Shown: positions 16,862 to 25,901, numbered from the stretch's first letter. The stretch: 63,236 nucleotides of DNA from RGIG4140 sp045632845 (GCA_045632845.1 JAZQXL010000004.1:1-63236); one strand, 5' to 3'. Made by a program: numbers and translations. The notes: generated by a model not told the origin, from the letters alone.

Positions 16862-16927
16862 TATATTATCTCTTAATTTGTTTTTATGCGCTTTATATAT
16901 AATATATTATCTTTTAACTTTTGTCAA
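16862..16927 (-). promoter_or_regulatory. hipBA promoter with repeated operator-like motif
   Basis: On the minus strand TTGACA (16922-16927), a 17-bp spacer and TATTAT (16899-16904). The 10-mer AGATAATATA occurs twice (rc at 16862-16871 and 16903-16912), 41 bp apart or about four helical turns; one overlaps the -10 region and the other abuts the hipB start. This is the expected geometry for HipB autorepression. Confidence 0.65.
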
Positions 16928-16959
16928 GTAAAATTGGATTTTTGTAGGGTTAGGTTGAA

Positions 16960-16984
16960 AAAATCCCCTTAAAAAGGGGGATAA
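16960..16984 (-). terminator. Terminator after the glycosyltransferase
   Basis: On the minus strand an ATCCCCCTT/AAGGGGAT-type stem is followed by six T. It lies right after the stop of the gene at 16988. Confidence 0.75.
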
Positions 16985-16987
16985 TAT

Positions 16988-18034
16988 TTAAAGTTTTTCT
17001 TTGTATTTTGAAACATCTGGTGATTCTAAAAACTCATTGTACCATTGTTTTTTTGTTGTCCAATAATCATCATTAGGTTGTTTATCAATAAATTCTTTTA
17101 GTTTAATTAAATCAGCGTAAAATTTATATTTTGCTTCTTCACGAACTGAACGCCATCTAGCTGGAACGTTACTAATATACATATTGCTTACAATGGTTGC
17201 TTTTTCTTGGTGTTTGGGATTTATGTGTGTTCTCTCCCAAATGTATTGGCAGATTCTGGTAAAAGAATCAAAGTATTTTGCTTTGTCTGCGGTAATTGCT
17301 TTTAAATGAGCGCGTTTATAGTAAAGGACACTAGGGATTGCTCCGATGCGTGCATCTGAAAAAAGTGTGTGAAGGAAAAAGACATCATCTTCAAATAATG
17401 TTTTTGCAGGGAATTCAATATTGTTTTTTTGAATAAATTCACGTCGATAGATTTGCTTCCCAGAAGTAACAGGATACCCGAAAATTTCACCTGCCTGAAA
17501 ATCATCGAGGGTATAAATTTCTTGGTGAGCAAGTTCTAAACGATAGGGGAGTTTATCATATCCACCAATACCTAAGAATTGCCCCTGTTCATTGACGGCT
17601 CCTGTGTAAAATGAAACCATGTCAACAGGATATTTTTTTGTTTTTTTATAAAGTCGTTCGAGTGCTTTTTGATCAATCCAATCATCTGCATCAACAAACC
17701 AGAAGTATTTTCCTTTTGCAATTTTCATTGCTTTATTTCTAGAAAGGGAAAGGCCCATATTTTCATGTTCAATAATGGTGATTTGAGGGTGATCTTTGTA
17801 TTTTTTCAACACTTCAGAGGTTTTATCTGTTGAGCCATCATTTACAACAATTAATTCATAACTTTTAAATGTGGAGTTTAACACAGAATCGATGGTTTGT
17901 GATAAATAGTGTCCATAATTATAAGAACAAACAATGATTGAGAAATAAGGTTTTTTTGTAAAATGAAATGTGAGTGTGATACAGCAAACTGCAATTAAAA
18001 ATATTTTAATCCATTTGGATGATTTTAAAAACAT
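16988..18034 (-). CDS. Family 2 glycosyltransferase, membrane-anchored
   Basis: The 348-residue protein has a hydrophobic N-terminal segment (8-24) before a GT-A fold. Family landmarks are FSIIVCSYNYGHYLSQTIDSVL (31-52), VVNDGSTD (63-70) and the metal/nucleotide-binding DADDW (115-119). It should transfer a sugar from a nucleotide donor to a surface glycan or lipid carrier. The anchor before the catalytic domain is less usual for this family: it could hold the enzyme on the cytoplasmic face, or act as a signal sequence. The gene stands alone, with a terminator after it, so its glycan pathway is not visible. Confidence 0.88.
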   Translation of the reverse strand: MFLKSSKWIKIFLIAVCCITLTFHFTKKPYFSIIVCSYNYGHYLSQTIDSVLNSTFKSYELIVVNDGSTDKTSEVLKKYKDHPQITIIEHENMGLSLSRNKAMKIAKGKYFWFVDADDWIDQKALERLYKKTKKYPVDMVSFYTGAVNEQGQFLGIGGYDKLPYRLELAHQEIYTLDDFQAGEIFGYPVTSGKQIYRREFIQKNNIEFPAKTLFEDDVFFLHTLFSDARIGAIPSVLYYKRAHLKAITADKAKYFDSFTRICQYIWERTHINPKHQEKATIVSNMYISNVPARWRSVREEAKYKFYADLIKLKEFIDKQPNDDYWTTKKQWYNEFLESPDVSKYKEKL

Positions 18035-18138
18035 AGAACCTCTCTTTTTTGTGATGTTGTTTCTTTATTTTTAAAATAAAGTTTAGAAAAAAGCAATTAA
18101 ATTTTTATAAGTTTTAGCATGTTGCGTGAAGGGGCGGG

Positions 18139-18867
18139 TTAAAATGATCCTCCAGCACCGCCACCACCAAAGCGCCCGCCACCTCCAAATCCACTGGATC
18201 TATGTTTGGGAGCTTTTGATGTAAGCATATTTTTAATAATAAGGAGTGCTATAATCATAAGTCCAATTAAAACAAAACCAATTCGTTTGAGCCGTTCTTC
18301 CTTGGGGGCAATGTATATATAGATAATCCCCCAAACAACGTATAAAATTAAAAAAATAACTACGAAAGCTAGCTCCCAGTTAATGTGCGTGAGTTTGTGA
18401 AAAAAGGAGGGTTCAAAATCTTTTTTGTGTTTAAGCAGCCCATTGATGCCTGCAATGGATGCTCTGTTATAATCTGAATTTTTAAGATATGGCATCATTT
18501 CTTTTTGTACAATGCGATCAACTTTTCCGTTTGTGAGTGTGTGTTCTATCCCAATTCCTGTTGCAATCCAAACTTGTCTTTCATTTGGAGCGATTAAAAA
18601 TACAATGCCATTGTTGAGCTTTGCATCTCCAATACCCCATAAATTACCTAGATTTTTTGCATATTCTCTTGCGGGCATACCCTCTAATGAGTTGACTGTG
18701 ACTAAGACAATGTTGTTTGCATTGTATTTGGTAAGAGTTTGATTTATTGTTTTTTCAATTTCAGGATGAATGATGTTTGCTTCATCTACAATTTGACCTG
18801 TTAGTTTTGGATATGCTTCAGCGTGTGTGAACAAAAATAAACTGAGAATAAAAACAATTATTTTCAT
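18139..18867 (-). CDS. TPM-domain membrane protein (YgcG family)
   Basis: The 242-residue protein has a signal peptide cleaved near residue 18 (HAEA-YP), a periplasmic TPM domain (about 20-150, with VDEANIIHPEIE and GIGIEHTLTNGKVDRIV), two membrane helices (about 166-188 and 195-213) and a glycine-rich end (GFGGGGRFGGGGAGGSF). TPM domains occur in photosystem repair proteins and in bacterial envelope proteins of poorly known role. The Gly-rich tail is typical of the YgcG type. It stands alone on the minus strand. Confidence 0.88.
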   Translation of the reverse strand: MKIIVFILSLFLFTHAEAYPKLTGQIVDEANIIHPEIEKTINQTLTKYNANNIVLVTVNSLEGMPAREYAKNLGNLWGIGDAKLNNGIVFLIAPNERQVWIATGIGIEHTLTNGKVDRIVQKEMMPYLKNSDYNRASIAGINGLLKHKKDFEPSFFHKLTHINWELAFVVIFLILYVVWGIIYIYIAPKEERLKRIGFVLIGLMIIALLIIKNMLTSKAPKHRSSGFGGGGRFGGGGAGGSF

Positions 18868-18970
18868 GAATAGATTCCTTATGTGTGTTGTAATTTTAGT
18901 TAAAAAGATTTGATCTAAAAATGCAAGTTTATTTTGTTTTTTATTTTTGTTGTTTGATTAGAGGCAGCCC

Positions 18971-19033
18971 TCTTTCCTTAGTCGCAACAAAAAAAACACT
19001 CACAAGGAGTGGTTTTTTATTTGGTAGGCGACT
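18971..19033 (-). repeat. Duplicated tRNA-Val 3' end and terminator, copy A
   Basis: About 63 bp that match 19139-19202 almost base for base: the last 12 or so bases of tRNA-Val with its CCA, then the terminator hairpin and flank. In this copy one C of the hairpin is missing. It is a fragment only and cannot make a tRNA. Confidence 0.88.
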
Positions 19034-19138
19034 TTTGGATTGCTCGGGATAAATCCCTCGTCCTCGTTCCTCGGACTGCCTGCGGCATCGCTCACTGTGT
19101 TCGCCGAACCTTGCCCCCTCTGCTCGGGGGTCTTGCGC
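19034..19138. other. GC-rich insert between tRNA-Val 3' repeats
   Basis: This 105-bp stretch is about 62% G+C by direct count, against an AT-rich background on both sides. It contains two simple hairpins (GGGA/TCCC near 19057-19068, and CCCCC at 19114-19118 with GGGGG at 19126-19130) but no gene I can support. Its position between two copies of a tRNA 3' end suggests a remnant of an inserted element or of a lost tandem tRNA. The rest of 18868-18970 is AT-rich and shows nothing. Confidence 0.6.
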
Positions 19139-19190
19139 TCTTTTCTTAGTCGCAACAAAAAAAACCACTCACAAGGAGTGGTTTTTTATT
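19139..19190 (-). terminator. Terminator after tRNA-Val (repeat copy B)
   Basis: The stem AAAACCACTC (19161-19170) with GAGTGGTTTT (19176-19185) is followed on the minus strand by a T-rich run. It ends the tRNA-Val transcript and forms the bulk of repeat copy B. Confidence 0.82.
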
Positions 19191-19267
19191 TGGTAGGCGA
19201 CTACGGATTCGAACCGCAGACCCCCTCGGTGTAAACGAGGTGCTCTAACCAGCTGAGCTAGTCGCCC
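19191..19267 (-). tRNA. tRNA-Val (anticodon TAC)
   Basis: A 77-nt cloverleaf on the minus strand, with encoded CCA (rc at 19191-19193). The acceptor stem GGGCGAC pairs with GTCGCCT, the anticodon arm is CCTCG-TTTACAC-CGAGG with anticodon TAC, and the T-arm holds GGTTCGAATCC. It reads GTA/GTG valine codons. It lies downstream of HU on the same strand, a place known for tRNA-Val in alphaproteobacteria. Confidence 0.96.
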
Positions 19268-19270
19268 TTG

Positions 19271-19302
19271 AAAAAGGATGATACACTTATATCATCCTTT
19301 TT
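19271..19302. terminator. Terminator after HU
   Basis: AAAAAGGATGATA (19271-19283), a 6-nt loop and TATCATCCTTTTT (19290-19302) form a perfect 13-bp stem. It separates HU from tRNA-Val on the minus strand. Confidence 0.88.
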
Positions 19303-19323
19303 TTGGTTTGTCAACAAAAAAAA

Positions 19324-19611
19324 TTATTTTTTTGATGTTTTGTTGATTGTTTCTTTCAAACCTTTACCAGCACGGAATTTTGGTTGGTATGATGCTGGGA
19401 TTTTGATTGTTTCGCCTGTTTGTGGGTTGCGGCCTTGTGTAGCTGCACGTTTTGTAGCACAGAATGTACCGAAGTTTGTGATACGAACTTCGTCACCGCT
19501 TTTTAATGTTGTTGAAACAACATCGATGAAAGCTTCTAAACTTTGTGATGAAACTGTTTTTGTTAAACCAGATGCGCTTGCGATTGCATCAACTAATTCT
19601 TGTTTATTCAT
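19324..19611 (-). CDS. hup: HU-family DNA-binding protein
   Basis: The 95-residue nucleoid protein bends DNA as a dimer. The HU/IHF signature is clear: MNKQELVDAIASASGLTKTVSSQSLEAFID at the front, the GDEVRITNFGTF core and the arm segment RNPQTGETIKIPASYQPKFRAGKGLK. It is encoded directly downstream of lon, the standard alphaproteobacterial order. AAAGGAG precedes the start, and a promoter with TTGACA lies at 19671-19700 on the minus strand, so it can be made independently of lon. Confidence 0.97.
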   Translation of the reverse strand: MNKQELVDAIASASGLTKTVSSQSLEAFIDVVSTTLKSGDEVRITNFGTFCATKRAATQGRNPQTGETIKIPASYQPKFRAGKGLKETINKTSKK

Positions 19612-19670
19612 AGTAAACTCCTTTGAAACTTTTTGTTTGAGTTAAACAGGGACAATCCCTTACGAATCCT

Positions 19671-19700
19671 ATCTTAATGGCTATTTTAGAGGAATGTCAA
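19671..19700 (-). promoter_or_regulatory. hup promoter
   Basis: On the minus strand TTGACA (19695-19700), an 18-bp spacer and TAAGAT (19671-19676), with a leader of about 55 nt to the hup ATG. The rest of the gap up to lon (19701-19870) is AT-rich and shows no gene. Confidence 0.65.
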
Positions 19701-19871
19701 CTATCTTTTTTTAATTATTTGGGAAAAATTAAGTTTTTTTTATATAAAAATGTATGTGAATGTTTCTTTGCTTTTGTAAGTTGTTGAATTTTAATAATAA
19801 AAAATAAAAATGCGGTAATTTTGAAAAAATAACTTTTTTTTAAAAAAAGCTTGTTTTTTAAGGCGTTTTAT

Positions 19872-19911
19872 AAAAAAAGATGGAAAAGAAAGCCTCTTTT
19901 CCATCTTTTTT
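19872..19911. terminator. Terminator after lon
   Basis: An 11-bp stem (19879-19889 with 19895-19905) flanked by A- and T-runs. It lies just after the lon stop and separates lon from hup. Confidence 0.86.
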
Positions 19912-19925
19912 AGAGATTTTAAGTT

Positions 19926-22307
19926 TTATTTTTTTGTTTTAGATGTTGTTTTTTTTGCAGATGGTTTCTTTTTTTCAGCAATTGGAGCTGGTTTTTTGAC
20001 CAATGCATGTTGCAAAACTGTGAGTGCATCTTCAACTGGAATGATTTTTAATCCTTCTTTAACGTTGTTTGGAATTTCTTCTAAATCTTTTACGTTTTCT
20101 TTTGGGATGATAACGGTTTTAATCCCAGCACGTAGTGCGGCAAGAAGTTTTTCTTTTAATCCGCCGATTGGAAGGACACGACCTCTTAGTGTGATTTCAC
20201 CTGTCATGGCGATATCTTTTCTGACTTTGATACCAGTGAAGGCAGAAACAAGAGATGTCATCATTGTGATACCGGCAGAAGGTCCATCTTTTGGTGTAGC
20301 ACCTTCTGGAACGTGAACGTGAATATCATTCTTTTCAAAAAGTTCATTGGCAATTCCAAATTCTTGAGCATGTGCACGAATAAATGAAAGAGCTGCTTCA
20401 ACAGATTCTTTCATCACATCGCCAAGTTGACCTGTTAAGCGAGTGTTGCCTTTTCCAGGAACAATAACCGCCTCAATAGACAAAATATCACCGCCAACTT
20501 CTGTCCAAGCAAGCCCCGTTGTTGTTCCAATTTGATCATCTTTTTCAACAACACCATAGTTGAACTTTTCAACACCTGAATATTTTTTAAGATTTTTAGG
20601 TGTGACGGTGATTGATTTGACATTTTCAAGTTGAATCTCTTTAAGGGCTTTTCTTGCAATTTTTGCAATCTCTCTTTCGAGGTTTCGAACGCCTGATTCT
20701 CTTGTATAACAACGAATAAGTTGAACAATAGCTTCATCAGAGATTTTGAGCTCTTTTTGCGTAATACCGGTCAATTCAAATTGTTTTTGAATTAAGTGAC
20801 GTTTTGCAATTTGAAGTTTTTCGTCTTCTGTATAGCCTGAAAGGGTGATAATTTCCATTCTGTCTTTTAAAGGACGGGGCATATTTAAAGAGTTGGCTGT
20901 TGTGATAAACATAACATTTGATAAGTCGTAATCAACTTCAATGTAATTATCATTAAAACTTGTGTTTTGTTCAGGATCTAATACCTCTAAAAGTGCTGAA
21001 GAAGGGTCTCCTCTATGGTCATGAGCAAGTTTATCAATTTCATCTAACAAAAAGAGTGGATTGACTGTTTTTGCTTTTTTCATTCCTTGAATAATTTTTC
21101 CAGGCATGGCGCCGATATAGGTGCGTCTATGTCCTCTGATTTCAGATTCGTCATGCATACCACCCAAAGCGGCACGCACAAATTTACGCCCAGTTGCTCT
21201 GGCAATGGATTGACCTAAAGAGGTTTTACCAACCCCTGGAGGGCCAACAAAGCAAAGGATGGATCCTTTGAGGCAATTTGTTCTTTTTTGAACAGCCAAA
21301 AATTCTAAAATACGTTCTTTAACTTTTTCTAATCCGTAATGATCTTCATCTAAAATGCGTTGTGCTTCGAGCAAATCTGATTGTAGTGTTGATTTTTTGC
21401 GCCATGGAATGTTTGTGAGCCATTCAAGATAATTGCGTACAACGGTTGTTTCTGCAGACATTGGACCCATCATTTGAAGCTTTTTAAGTTCTGATAATGC
21501 TTTTTCTCTAGCTTCTTTTGGCATGCCAGCTTTTTTAATTTTCTTTTCAAGTGTTTTAATTTCGCCACCGTCTTCAGAATCGCCTAATTCTTTTTGAATA
21601 GCTTTCATTTGCTCATTCAAATAATATTCCCGATGGCTTTTTTCCATTTGCCGTTTGACACGTTTTCTAATTTTTCTTTCCACTTGCAAAACGCCAATTT
21701 CTTTTTCCATAGCTTGATAGAGTGCTTCTAAGCGTTTGCTGACAGAATCAATTTCTAAAATCTTTTGTTTTTCTTCAACCTTAAGAGAAAGGTGTGTTGC
21801 AACAATGTCAGCAAATTTTTCTGGTTCTTTAATTTGTGAAATTGCAACCAAAACTTCAGGACCAATACGTTTGTTTAATCGGACATAGTTTTCAAATTGA
21901 ATGGCAACAGAGCGGTTGAGTGCTTCAATTTCAGTTTCTTTATCTACAATATCTGGAAGCAATTCCGCATGAGCTTCAAAAAAAGAAGTGTTTTGAGTGA
22001 AGTCAACAATTTTTGCTCTGCAGACACCTTCAATTAAAATTTTGACTGTGCCATCTGGAAGTTTGAGCAGTTGTAAAATATTGGCAAGTGTTCCTGTTTT
22101 ATAAAGATCACCAATATAAGGGTTATCAACAAGAGCATCTGTTTGAGCAACAAGCAGGATTTGTTTGTTTGCTGCCATTGCATTTTCAAGAGCGGCAATG
22201 GATTTGTCCCTGCCAACAAAAAGGGGGACAACAACGTGTGGAAAGACGATAATGTCTCGTAATGGTAAAACGGGATATAATCCATCAATCATTTCTGAAG
22301 TATTCAT
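19926..22307 (-). CDS. lon: ATP-dependent protease Lon
   Basis: Lon degrades misfolded and regulatory proteins in the cytoplasm. From the chosen start MNTSEM the protein has 793 residues: an N-terminal substrate domain (LYPVLPLRDIIVFPHVVVPLFVG), an AAA+ module (Walker A GPPGVGKTSLG, Walker B LFLLDEIDK) and a C-terminal protease with the catalytic serine in KDGPSAGITM and the lysine in RVLPIGGLKEKLLAA. AGAGGA lies just before this ATG; an ATG five codons earlier (22322) has no Shine-Dalgarno. A lysine/alanine-rich tail of about 25 residues follows the protease domain. It lies between clpX and hup. Confidence 0.97.
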   Translation of the reverse strand: MNTSEMIDGLYPVLPLRDIIVFPHVVVPLFVGRDKSIAALENAMAANKQILLVAQTDALVDNPYIGDLYKTGTLANILQLLKLPDGTVKILIEGVCRAKIVDFTQNTSFFEAHAELLPDIVDKETEIEALNRSVAIQFENYVRLNKRIGPEVLVAISQIKEPEKFADIVATHLSLKVEEKQKILEIDSVSKRLEALYQAMEKEIGVLQVERKIRKRVKRQMEKSHREYYLNEQMKAIQKELGDSEDGGEIKTLEKKIKKAGMPKEAREKALSELKKLQMMGPMSAETTVVRNYLEWLTNIPWRKKSTLQSDLLEAQRILDEDHYGLEKVKERILEFLAVQKRTNCLKGSILCFVGPPGVGKTSLGQSIARATGRKFVRAALGGMHDESEIRGHRRTYIGAMPGKIIQGMKKAKTVNPLFLLDEIDKLAHDHRGDPSSALLEVLDPEQNTSFNDNYIEVDYDLSNVMFITTANSLNMPRPLKDRMEIITLSGYTEDEKLQIAKRHLIQKQFELTGITQKELKISDEAIVQLIRCYTRESGVRNLEREIAKIARKALKEIQLENVKSITVTPKNLKKYSGVEKFNYGVVEKDDQIGTTTGLAWTEVGGDILSIEAVIVPGKGNTRLTGQLGDVMKESVEAALSFIRAHAQEFGIANELFEKNDIHVHVPEGATPKDGPSAGITMMTSLVSAFTGIKVRKDIAMTGEITLRGRVLPIGGLKEKLLAALRAGIKTVIIPKENVKDLEEIPNNVKEGLKIIPVEDALTVLQHALVKKPAPIAEKKKPSAKKTTSKTKK

Positions 22308-22547
22308 GCTTCCTCTTTTCATCTGGTTATTCAGTTTGTCTAAAAAACAGATTTATTTACTTTGTTTAGATAGTCGTTAAATAAATAAAATAAACCAATT
22401 TTATGGTCTTGTTTTTTCTTCTTTTTGTATAATATATGAATGTATGTTGTTTTTTTTGAAATGTAAAGAGGACTTTTTCTTTTTATACAAAAAAAGGAGT
22501 GATTTTTCTTCACTCCTTGTATTTGTTAACTTTTTGTTAATTTTTGC

Positions 22548-23825
22548 TTACTTTTTTTTGACGAATTTTGGTTTTTTTTCACCTAACACACTGTCTTTAT
22601 CAATAATGACCTCTTTGACATCTTTTTGATCTGGGAGTGTGTACATAACGTCTTGTAATAAGTTTTCCATAATGGATCGAAGTCCTCTAGCACCTGTTTT
22701 TCGTTCGATAGCTTTTTGCGCAATTGCTTTATACGCCTCATCTGTGACAGTTAAATCAACATTATCCATTTTGCAAAGGGTTTGATATTGTTTAACCAAT
22801 GCATTTTTAGGTTCTTTTAAAATGGAAATAAGTGCTTCTTCATCTAATTCTTCTAAGCTTACAATAACAGGTAAACGCCCGATAAATTCTGGAATTAAAC
22901 CAAATTTCAACAAGTCATCTGGTTGTAATTTTTCAAGCAATTCGGAAATGTTTTGTTCTTCACCTGATTTTGCTTCAGAGCCAAAACCGATTGAATAAGC
23001 AGCTTCTCTTCTTGCAATGACTTTTTCAATGCCTGCAAAAGCACCACCGCAGATGAAGAGAATATTTTGAGTATTGACTTTGATATATTCTTGATTTGGG
23101 TGTTTGCGCCCACCTTGTGGGGGAAGGGAAGCAATTGTGCCTTCAATCATTTTTAATAAAGCTTGTTGAACCCCTTCACCTGAAACATCGCGTGTGATGG
23201 ATGGGCCGTCAGATTTGCGGGCAATCTTATCAATTTCATCGATATAGATGATGCCTCGTTCTGCTTTTTCAACGTCATAATTAGCATTTTGTAAGAGTTT
23301 TAAAACAACATTTTCAACGTCTTCACCGACATAACCTGCTTCAGTTAAGGTCGTAGCGTCTGCAATTGCAAATGGAACGTTTAAAACTTTTGCTAACGTT
23401 TTTGCTAAAAGTGTTTTTCCACTACCTGTTGGCCCTAAGAAAAGAACGTTTGATTTTTCAATTTCAACACTGTCTTTTTCTTTTCCAGCAAGCAATCTTT
23501 TGTAATGGTTATAAACAGCAACAGCCAAAGCTTTTTTTGCTTTGTGTTGCCCAATTACATATTCATCTAAAAATTGGTGAATTTGTTTTGGTGATTTTAA
23601 TGTCAAAGAAAAGTCAGAGTTTTCTGTTTTTTCTTTAGGTTCTTTATCCTCATCTAAGACACTTTTGCACAATTCAATGCATTCATCACAAATAAAGACG
23701 GTTTTTGTTCTGCCATCTTCCATTTTTTGTGGTTTTCCGGCAATAAGACGATTAACTTCGTTTTGTGTTTTGTTGCAAAACGAACATTTTAAATCTGTTG
23801 AATTAGGCATATCGTTTTTAATCAT
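22548..23825 (-). CDS. clpX: ClpX ATPase, specificity subunit of ClpXP
   Basis: The 425-residue AAA+ unfoldase recognises substrates and feeds them into ClpP. The N-terminal zinc-binding domain (CSFCNKTQ with the pair CDEC) is followed by Walker A GPTGSGKTLLAK, Walker B IIYIDEIDK and the pore and IGF-type ClpP-docking region. Its first ATG directly follows the clpP stop (TAGATG), and GGAG of clpP lies 7 nt upstream, so the two are translationally coupled. A second ATG (MPNSTD) five codons in is an alternative. A short lysine-rich tail ends the protein. Confidence 0.97.
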   Translation of the reverse strand: MIKNDMPNSTDLKCSFCNKTQNEVNRLIAGKPQKMEDGRTKTVFICDECIELCKSVLDEDKEPKEKTENSDFSLTLKSPKQIHQFLDEYVIGQHKAKKALAVAVYNHYKRLLAGKEKDSVEIEKSNVLFLGPTGSGKTLLAKTLAKVLNVPFAIADATTLTEAGYVGEDVENVVLKLLQNANYDVEKAERGIIYIDEIDKIARKSDGPSITRDVSGEGVQQALLKMIEGTIASLPPQGGRKHPNQEYIKVNTQNILFICGGAFAGIEKVIARREAAYSIGFGSEAKSGEEQNISELLEKLQPDDLLKFGLIPEFIGRLPVIVSLEELDEEALISILKEPKNALVKQYQTLCKMDNVDLTVTDEAYKAIAQKAIERKTGARGLRSIMENLLQDVMYTLPDQKDVKEVIIDKDSVLGEKKPKFVKKK

Positions 23826-24446
23826 CTATTTCTCCGGTTTTGTAATAACTTCATCAATTAAGCCAAATTCTTTTGCTTCATAAGCAGTCATAAAGTTATC
23901 TCTTTCCATGGCTTGTTCAATCACAGATAATGGTTTACCTGTTTGTTCAACATAAATTTGGTTTAAACGAGCTTTGATGGATAAAATTTCTTTTGCGTGA
24001 ATTTCAATGTCTGTTGCTTGACCTTGGAATCCACCTGAAGGTTGGTGGATCATCACGCGTGAATTTGGAAGGGCAAAGCGTCTGCCTTTTGCTCCGCAAC
24101 ATAATAACAAACTCCCCATTGAGGCGGCTTGTCCCATCACGACTGTTGAAACTGGACATTTGATGTAATTCATTGTGTCCAAAATAGCAAGTCCTGATGT
24201 GACAACGCCTCCTGGTGAGTTGATATAAAAAGAAATTTCTTTTTTAGCGTTTTCAGCTTCTAAAAATAAGAGTTGAGCACAGATTAAACTGGCGACTTCA
24301 TCATTTACTTGACCTGTTAGAAAGATAATTCTTTCTTTTAACAATCGAGAATAAATATCAAAAGCTCTTTCGCCACGACCAGTTTGTTCGATAACTGTTG
24401 GAACAAGAGTGTTCATCATAGGGGCCATAAAATCTGTGTAACGCAT
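23826..24446 (-). CDS. clpP: ClpP protease subunit
   Basis: The 206-residue serine protease forms the double-heptamer chamber of ClpXP. The catalytic serine lies in GQAASMGSLLL and the histidine in MIHQPSGG; the N-terminal MNTLVPTVIEQTGRGERAFDIYSRLLKERIIFL is typical. AAGGAG lies upstream of the start. The gene is between tig and clpX, and the whole run tig-clpP-clpX-lon is probably one or two transcription units for protein quality control. Confidence 0.98.
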   Translation of the reverse strand: MRYTDFMAPMMNTLVPTVIEQTGRGERAFDIYSRLLKERIIFLTGQVNDEVASLICAQLLFLEAENAKKEISFYINSPGGVVTSGLAILDTMNYIKCPVSTVVMGQAASMGSLLLCCGAKGRRFALPNSRVMIHQPSGGFQGQATDIEIHAKEILSIKARLNQIYVEQTGKPLSVIEQAMERDNFMTAYEAKEFGLIDEVITKPEK

Positions 24447-24472
24447 ATTAAAAACTCCTTATTAAGTTGTCG

Positions 24473-25786
24473 TTATTTTTTGTCTGGGTTGTAAGCGTAT
24501 AATTCTTCAGCAGATAATGCTTCTTCATTTACTTTTACAACTGTTAAAACGTGATCAACGACTTTTTCTTCAAACAATGGAGCTCTTAAAGAATCCAATG
24601 CTTGTGGATTTTTTTGATAGTATTCAAAGACGATTTTTTCTTGTCCTGGATATCTACGAGCTTCAGCCATAACTGCTTTTGTTAAATCTTCTTGTGTAAG
24701 AGTGATTTTGTTTTCGTTAGCAATTTCAGCTAACAAAAGACCTAAGCGAACACGGCGTTCTGCGATTTGACGATATTCAGTTTTCAAATCATCTTCTGAT
24801 TTTGATTTTTCTTCATCATCTAATTGGTTGTTCTTTTTAGCTTCTTCAAATTGTTTCCAAATTGAATCGAATTCTAAATCAACCATACCTTGTGGAACTT
24901 CAAAAGAATGAGAGTCTGCAAGAGCATCTAATAAAGCACGTTTTGTATGCATACGAGCGATATTTGCATATTCTTTATCCAACTCTGTTTTGATCATTTC
25001 TTTTAATTTTTCAAGAGATTCGCTGCCAAACATTTTAGCAAATTCGTCATTGATTTCAGGTGTTGACATTTTGCGTAATTCTTTAATGACAACTTTGAAA
25101 AGAGCTTTTTTGCCAGCCAAATCTTTTGCATGGTAAGTTTCTGGGAATGTAACATTCACATCAACTTCTTCACCAATATTTTTGCCTGTTAATTGTTCTT
25201 CAAATCCTGGGATGAATGTGTTTGAACCAAGAGCGAGATAGTAATCTTTGCCTTTGCCGCCTTTGAATTCTTCACCATCGATTGTTCCTGTGAAGTCGAT
25301 AACGATAACGTCGTCTGTTTTTGTTTCACGTTTTTCATCGCAAGGAACTGTTGTTTTTTTAGCGTTTGCTAATTTTTCTAAAGCAGCGTTGATTTCTTTA
25401 TCAGTTGCTGTCGCAACTAATTTTTTAACTTCTAATTTTGTTAAATCAGCTGGTTTAATTTCTGGAAGAGCTTCAACATCCATTTTAAATTCGATGTCTT
25501 TACCATCTTCAAAAGTTGTTAATTCAATTTTTGGACGCAATGCTGGGCGAACTTTGTTTTCTTCTAAAATTTTTGTTGCTCTTTCTTGAATCAAATCATC
25601 AAGAACTTCACCTTTAACAGCATTTTCATATTTTGTTTTGATAAGGTTCATAGGGGCTTGACCTGGACGGAAGCCTTGAATTTTAGCTTCTTTACGAACT
25701 TCTTCTAACTTAGCTGTGATTTTGTCTTGGAAATCTTGTGCGCTAATCACAACAGTGAAAGAATGAGCTAACTTTGTTTTTGTCAT
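24473..25786 (-). CDS. tig: Trigger factor
   Basis: The 437-residue ribosome-bound chaperone has the N-terminal ribosome-binding domain with the signature loop (GFRPGQAPMNLIKTKYE, residues about 38-55), a central FKBP-type prolyl isomerase domain (DDVIVIDFTGTIDGEEFKGGKGKDYYLALGSNTFIPGFEEQLTG) and a helical C-terminal chaperone domain. It folds nascent chains at the exit tunnel, next to L23 encoded at 49070. AGAGGAATTAAG precedes the start. It begins the tig-clpP-clpX-lon block. Confidence 0.97.
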   Translation of the reverse strand: MTKTKLAHSFTVVISAQDFQDKITAKLEEVRKEAKIQGFRPGQAPMNLIKTKYENAVKGEVLDDLIQERATKILEENKVRPALRPKIELTTFEDGKDIEFKMDVEALPEIKPADLTKLEVKKLVATATDKEINAALEKLANAKKTTVPCDEKRETKTDDVIVIDFTGTIDGEEFKGGKGKDYYLALGSNTFIPGFEEQLTGKNIGEEVDVNVTFPETYHAKDLAGKKALFKVVIKELRKMSTPEINDEFAKMFGSESLEKLKEMIKTELDKEYANIARMHTKRALLDALADSHSFEVPQGMVDLEFDSIWKQFEEAKKNNQLDDEEKSKSEDDLKTEYRQIAERRVRLGLLLAEIANENKITLTQEDLTKAVMAEARRYPGQEKIVFEYYQKNPQALDSLRAPLFEEKVVDHVLTVVKVNEEALSAEELYAYNPDKK

Positions 25787-25817
25787 TTCTTAATTCCTCT
25801 TTATATCTAACTATAGT

Positions 25818-25901
25818 TGGTGCGGATGAAGAGACTCGAACTCCCACGCCTCTCGGCAACGGCTTCTAAGACCGTCGTGTCTACCATTCCACCACATCCG
25901 C
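25818..25901 (-). tRNA. tRNA-Leu (anticodon TAG)
   Basis: An 84-nt class II tRNA on the minus strand with encoded CCA. The acceptor GCGGATG pairs with CATCCGC; the anticodon loop is CTTAGAA, giving anticodon TAG for CTN leucine codons; the extra arm and the T-arm GAGTTCGAGTCTC are visible. It is upstream of tig on the same strand. Confidence 0.95.

Noticed and set aside
19040..19234. 64-codon plus-strand frame across the GC-rich insert
   Set aside because: It runs into tRNA-Val on the other strand and has no ribosome site.
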